From positions 17,085,344-17,149,343 of the forward strand of contig OZ020487.1 in assembly GCA_963971405.1 (NCBI GenBank): 64,000 bases of DNA, in the 5' to 3' direction. The translations under genes were made by a program, and so were the position numbers. This stretch comes from Psococerastis gibbosa (taxonomy: Eukaryota; Arthropoda; Insecta; Psocodea; Psocidae). The notes beneath the pieces were generated by a model that was given only the letters and a program-made list of their open reading frames with translations, was not told where the DNA came from and did not search any database. Of the stretch, positions 63,564 to 64,000 are shown in pieces; positions within the stretch are counted from its first letter, which is position 1; every line of letters begins with the position of its first letter.

Positions 63564-64000
63564 GTAAGTTATGTTTAATTTAGCCTGTCTTGTGTTCCCC
63601 CCAATAGAGCCCAGAAAAAACGCTTAACACATGCAACAAGAACAGAAAGTAATCTTTGTTCACAAACAATTTCTGATTTAAATTTTTAATTCGCTTTAAT
63701 TCCTGTAAACAAATTATTATTAATTGAGGTTTATTTAGGATAATTGTTTAGGCTTATTCCCGGATAAATTACGATCGTAACTCATGGAGGACTAACTACA
63801 ATTTATGTATTTATTTCTTGAAATTAAGTGGATATTTTATATCGTACAATATAACACAAGTTCTGTTGGTAATAAGTATAATTTATAATCAAATTATTAT
63901 TATTAAAAAATTGGAATAAGCATAATTTATTTATTAGCCTACTACTGATTGGAGCAAATGGTTGCGTATTAATTTATTATATAATATTTTATATAGTATA
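63564..64000 (+). other. PLEKHH1 intron running off the window
   Basis: Starts with donor GTAAGTTATG after the exon ending at 63563. It is AT-rich, with no further exon before the edge. Confidence 0.6.

Overview
This window is nuclear DNA from an animal with large, repeat-rich introns. The protein matches, AT-rich introns and transposon types point to an arthropod, most likely an insect or a crustacean; I cannot place it more finely. There are no operons, ribosome-binding sites or CRISPR arrays. Three protein-coding genes can be followed exon by exon with consistent GT-AG junctions and reading phases. (1) On the minus strand, 7433-14617, is a complete gene for the alpha subunit of the signal recognition particle receptor (SRPRA; 9 coding exons, 599 aa), a membrane-targeting GTPase. 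(2) On the minus strand, 16516-20935, is a complete gene for actin-related protein 10 (8 coding exons, 380 aa), a dynactin pointed-end subunit. (3) On the plus strand, from 24105 past the right edge, is a PLEKHH1/MAX-1-type gene (coiled coil, two PH domains, MyTH4, FERM; 19 coding exons and about 1186 codons visible, FERM domain cut off by the window).

Layout. 1-7358 lies downstream of SRPRA and holds only repeats: MITEs and a deleted LINE with ORF1 and the start of ORF2. 7433-14617 is SRPRA. 14618-16450 is a short spacer with a composite MITE. 16516-20935 is Arp10, with a LINE 3' fragment and a Penelope-like ribozyme repeat in its introns. 20936-22200 is the divergent intergenic region between Arp10 and the PLEKHH1 gene; about 340 bp are duplicated there as facing inverted arms. 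22200-63563 is the PLEKHH1 gene, including an 18-kb intron (24462-42439) and an 8.1-kb intron (42503-50634), both packed with LINE, SINE, MITE and Penelope-like debris.

The three genes are functionally unrelated apart from general cytoskeleton and membrane roles, and I see no pathway clustering. The most interesting structures are these: a Penelope-like repeat family carrying a nearly canonical type I hammerhead ribozyme, with two copies flanked by exact 13-bp and 11-bp target-site duplications; a composite MITE in which one palindromic element sits at the centre of another and has spread as a unit; a CpG-rich, phase-compatible candidate alternative first exon deep in the 18-kb intron of the PLEKHH1 gene; and the large inverted duplication in the Arp10/PLEKHH1 divergent region. 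All boundaries were read by eye from splice signals, frame and family resemblance; no alignment or database search was run.
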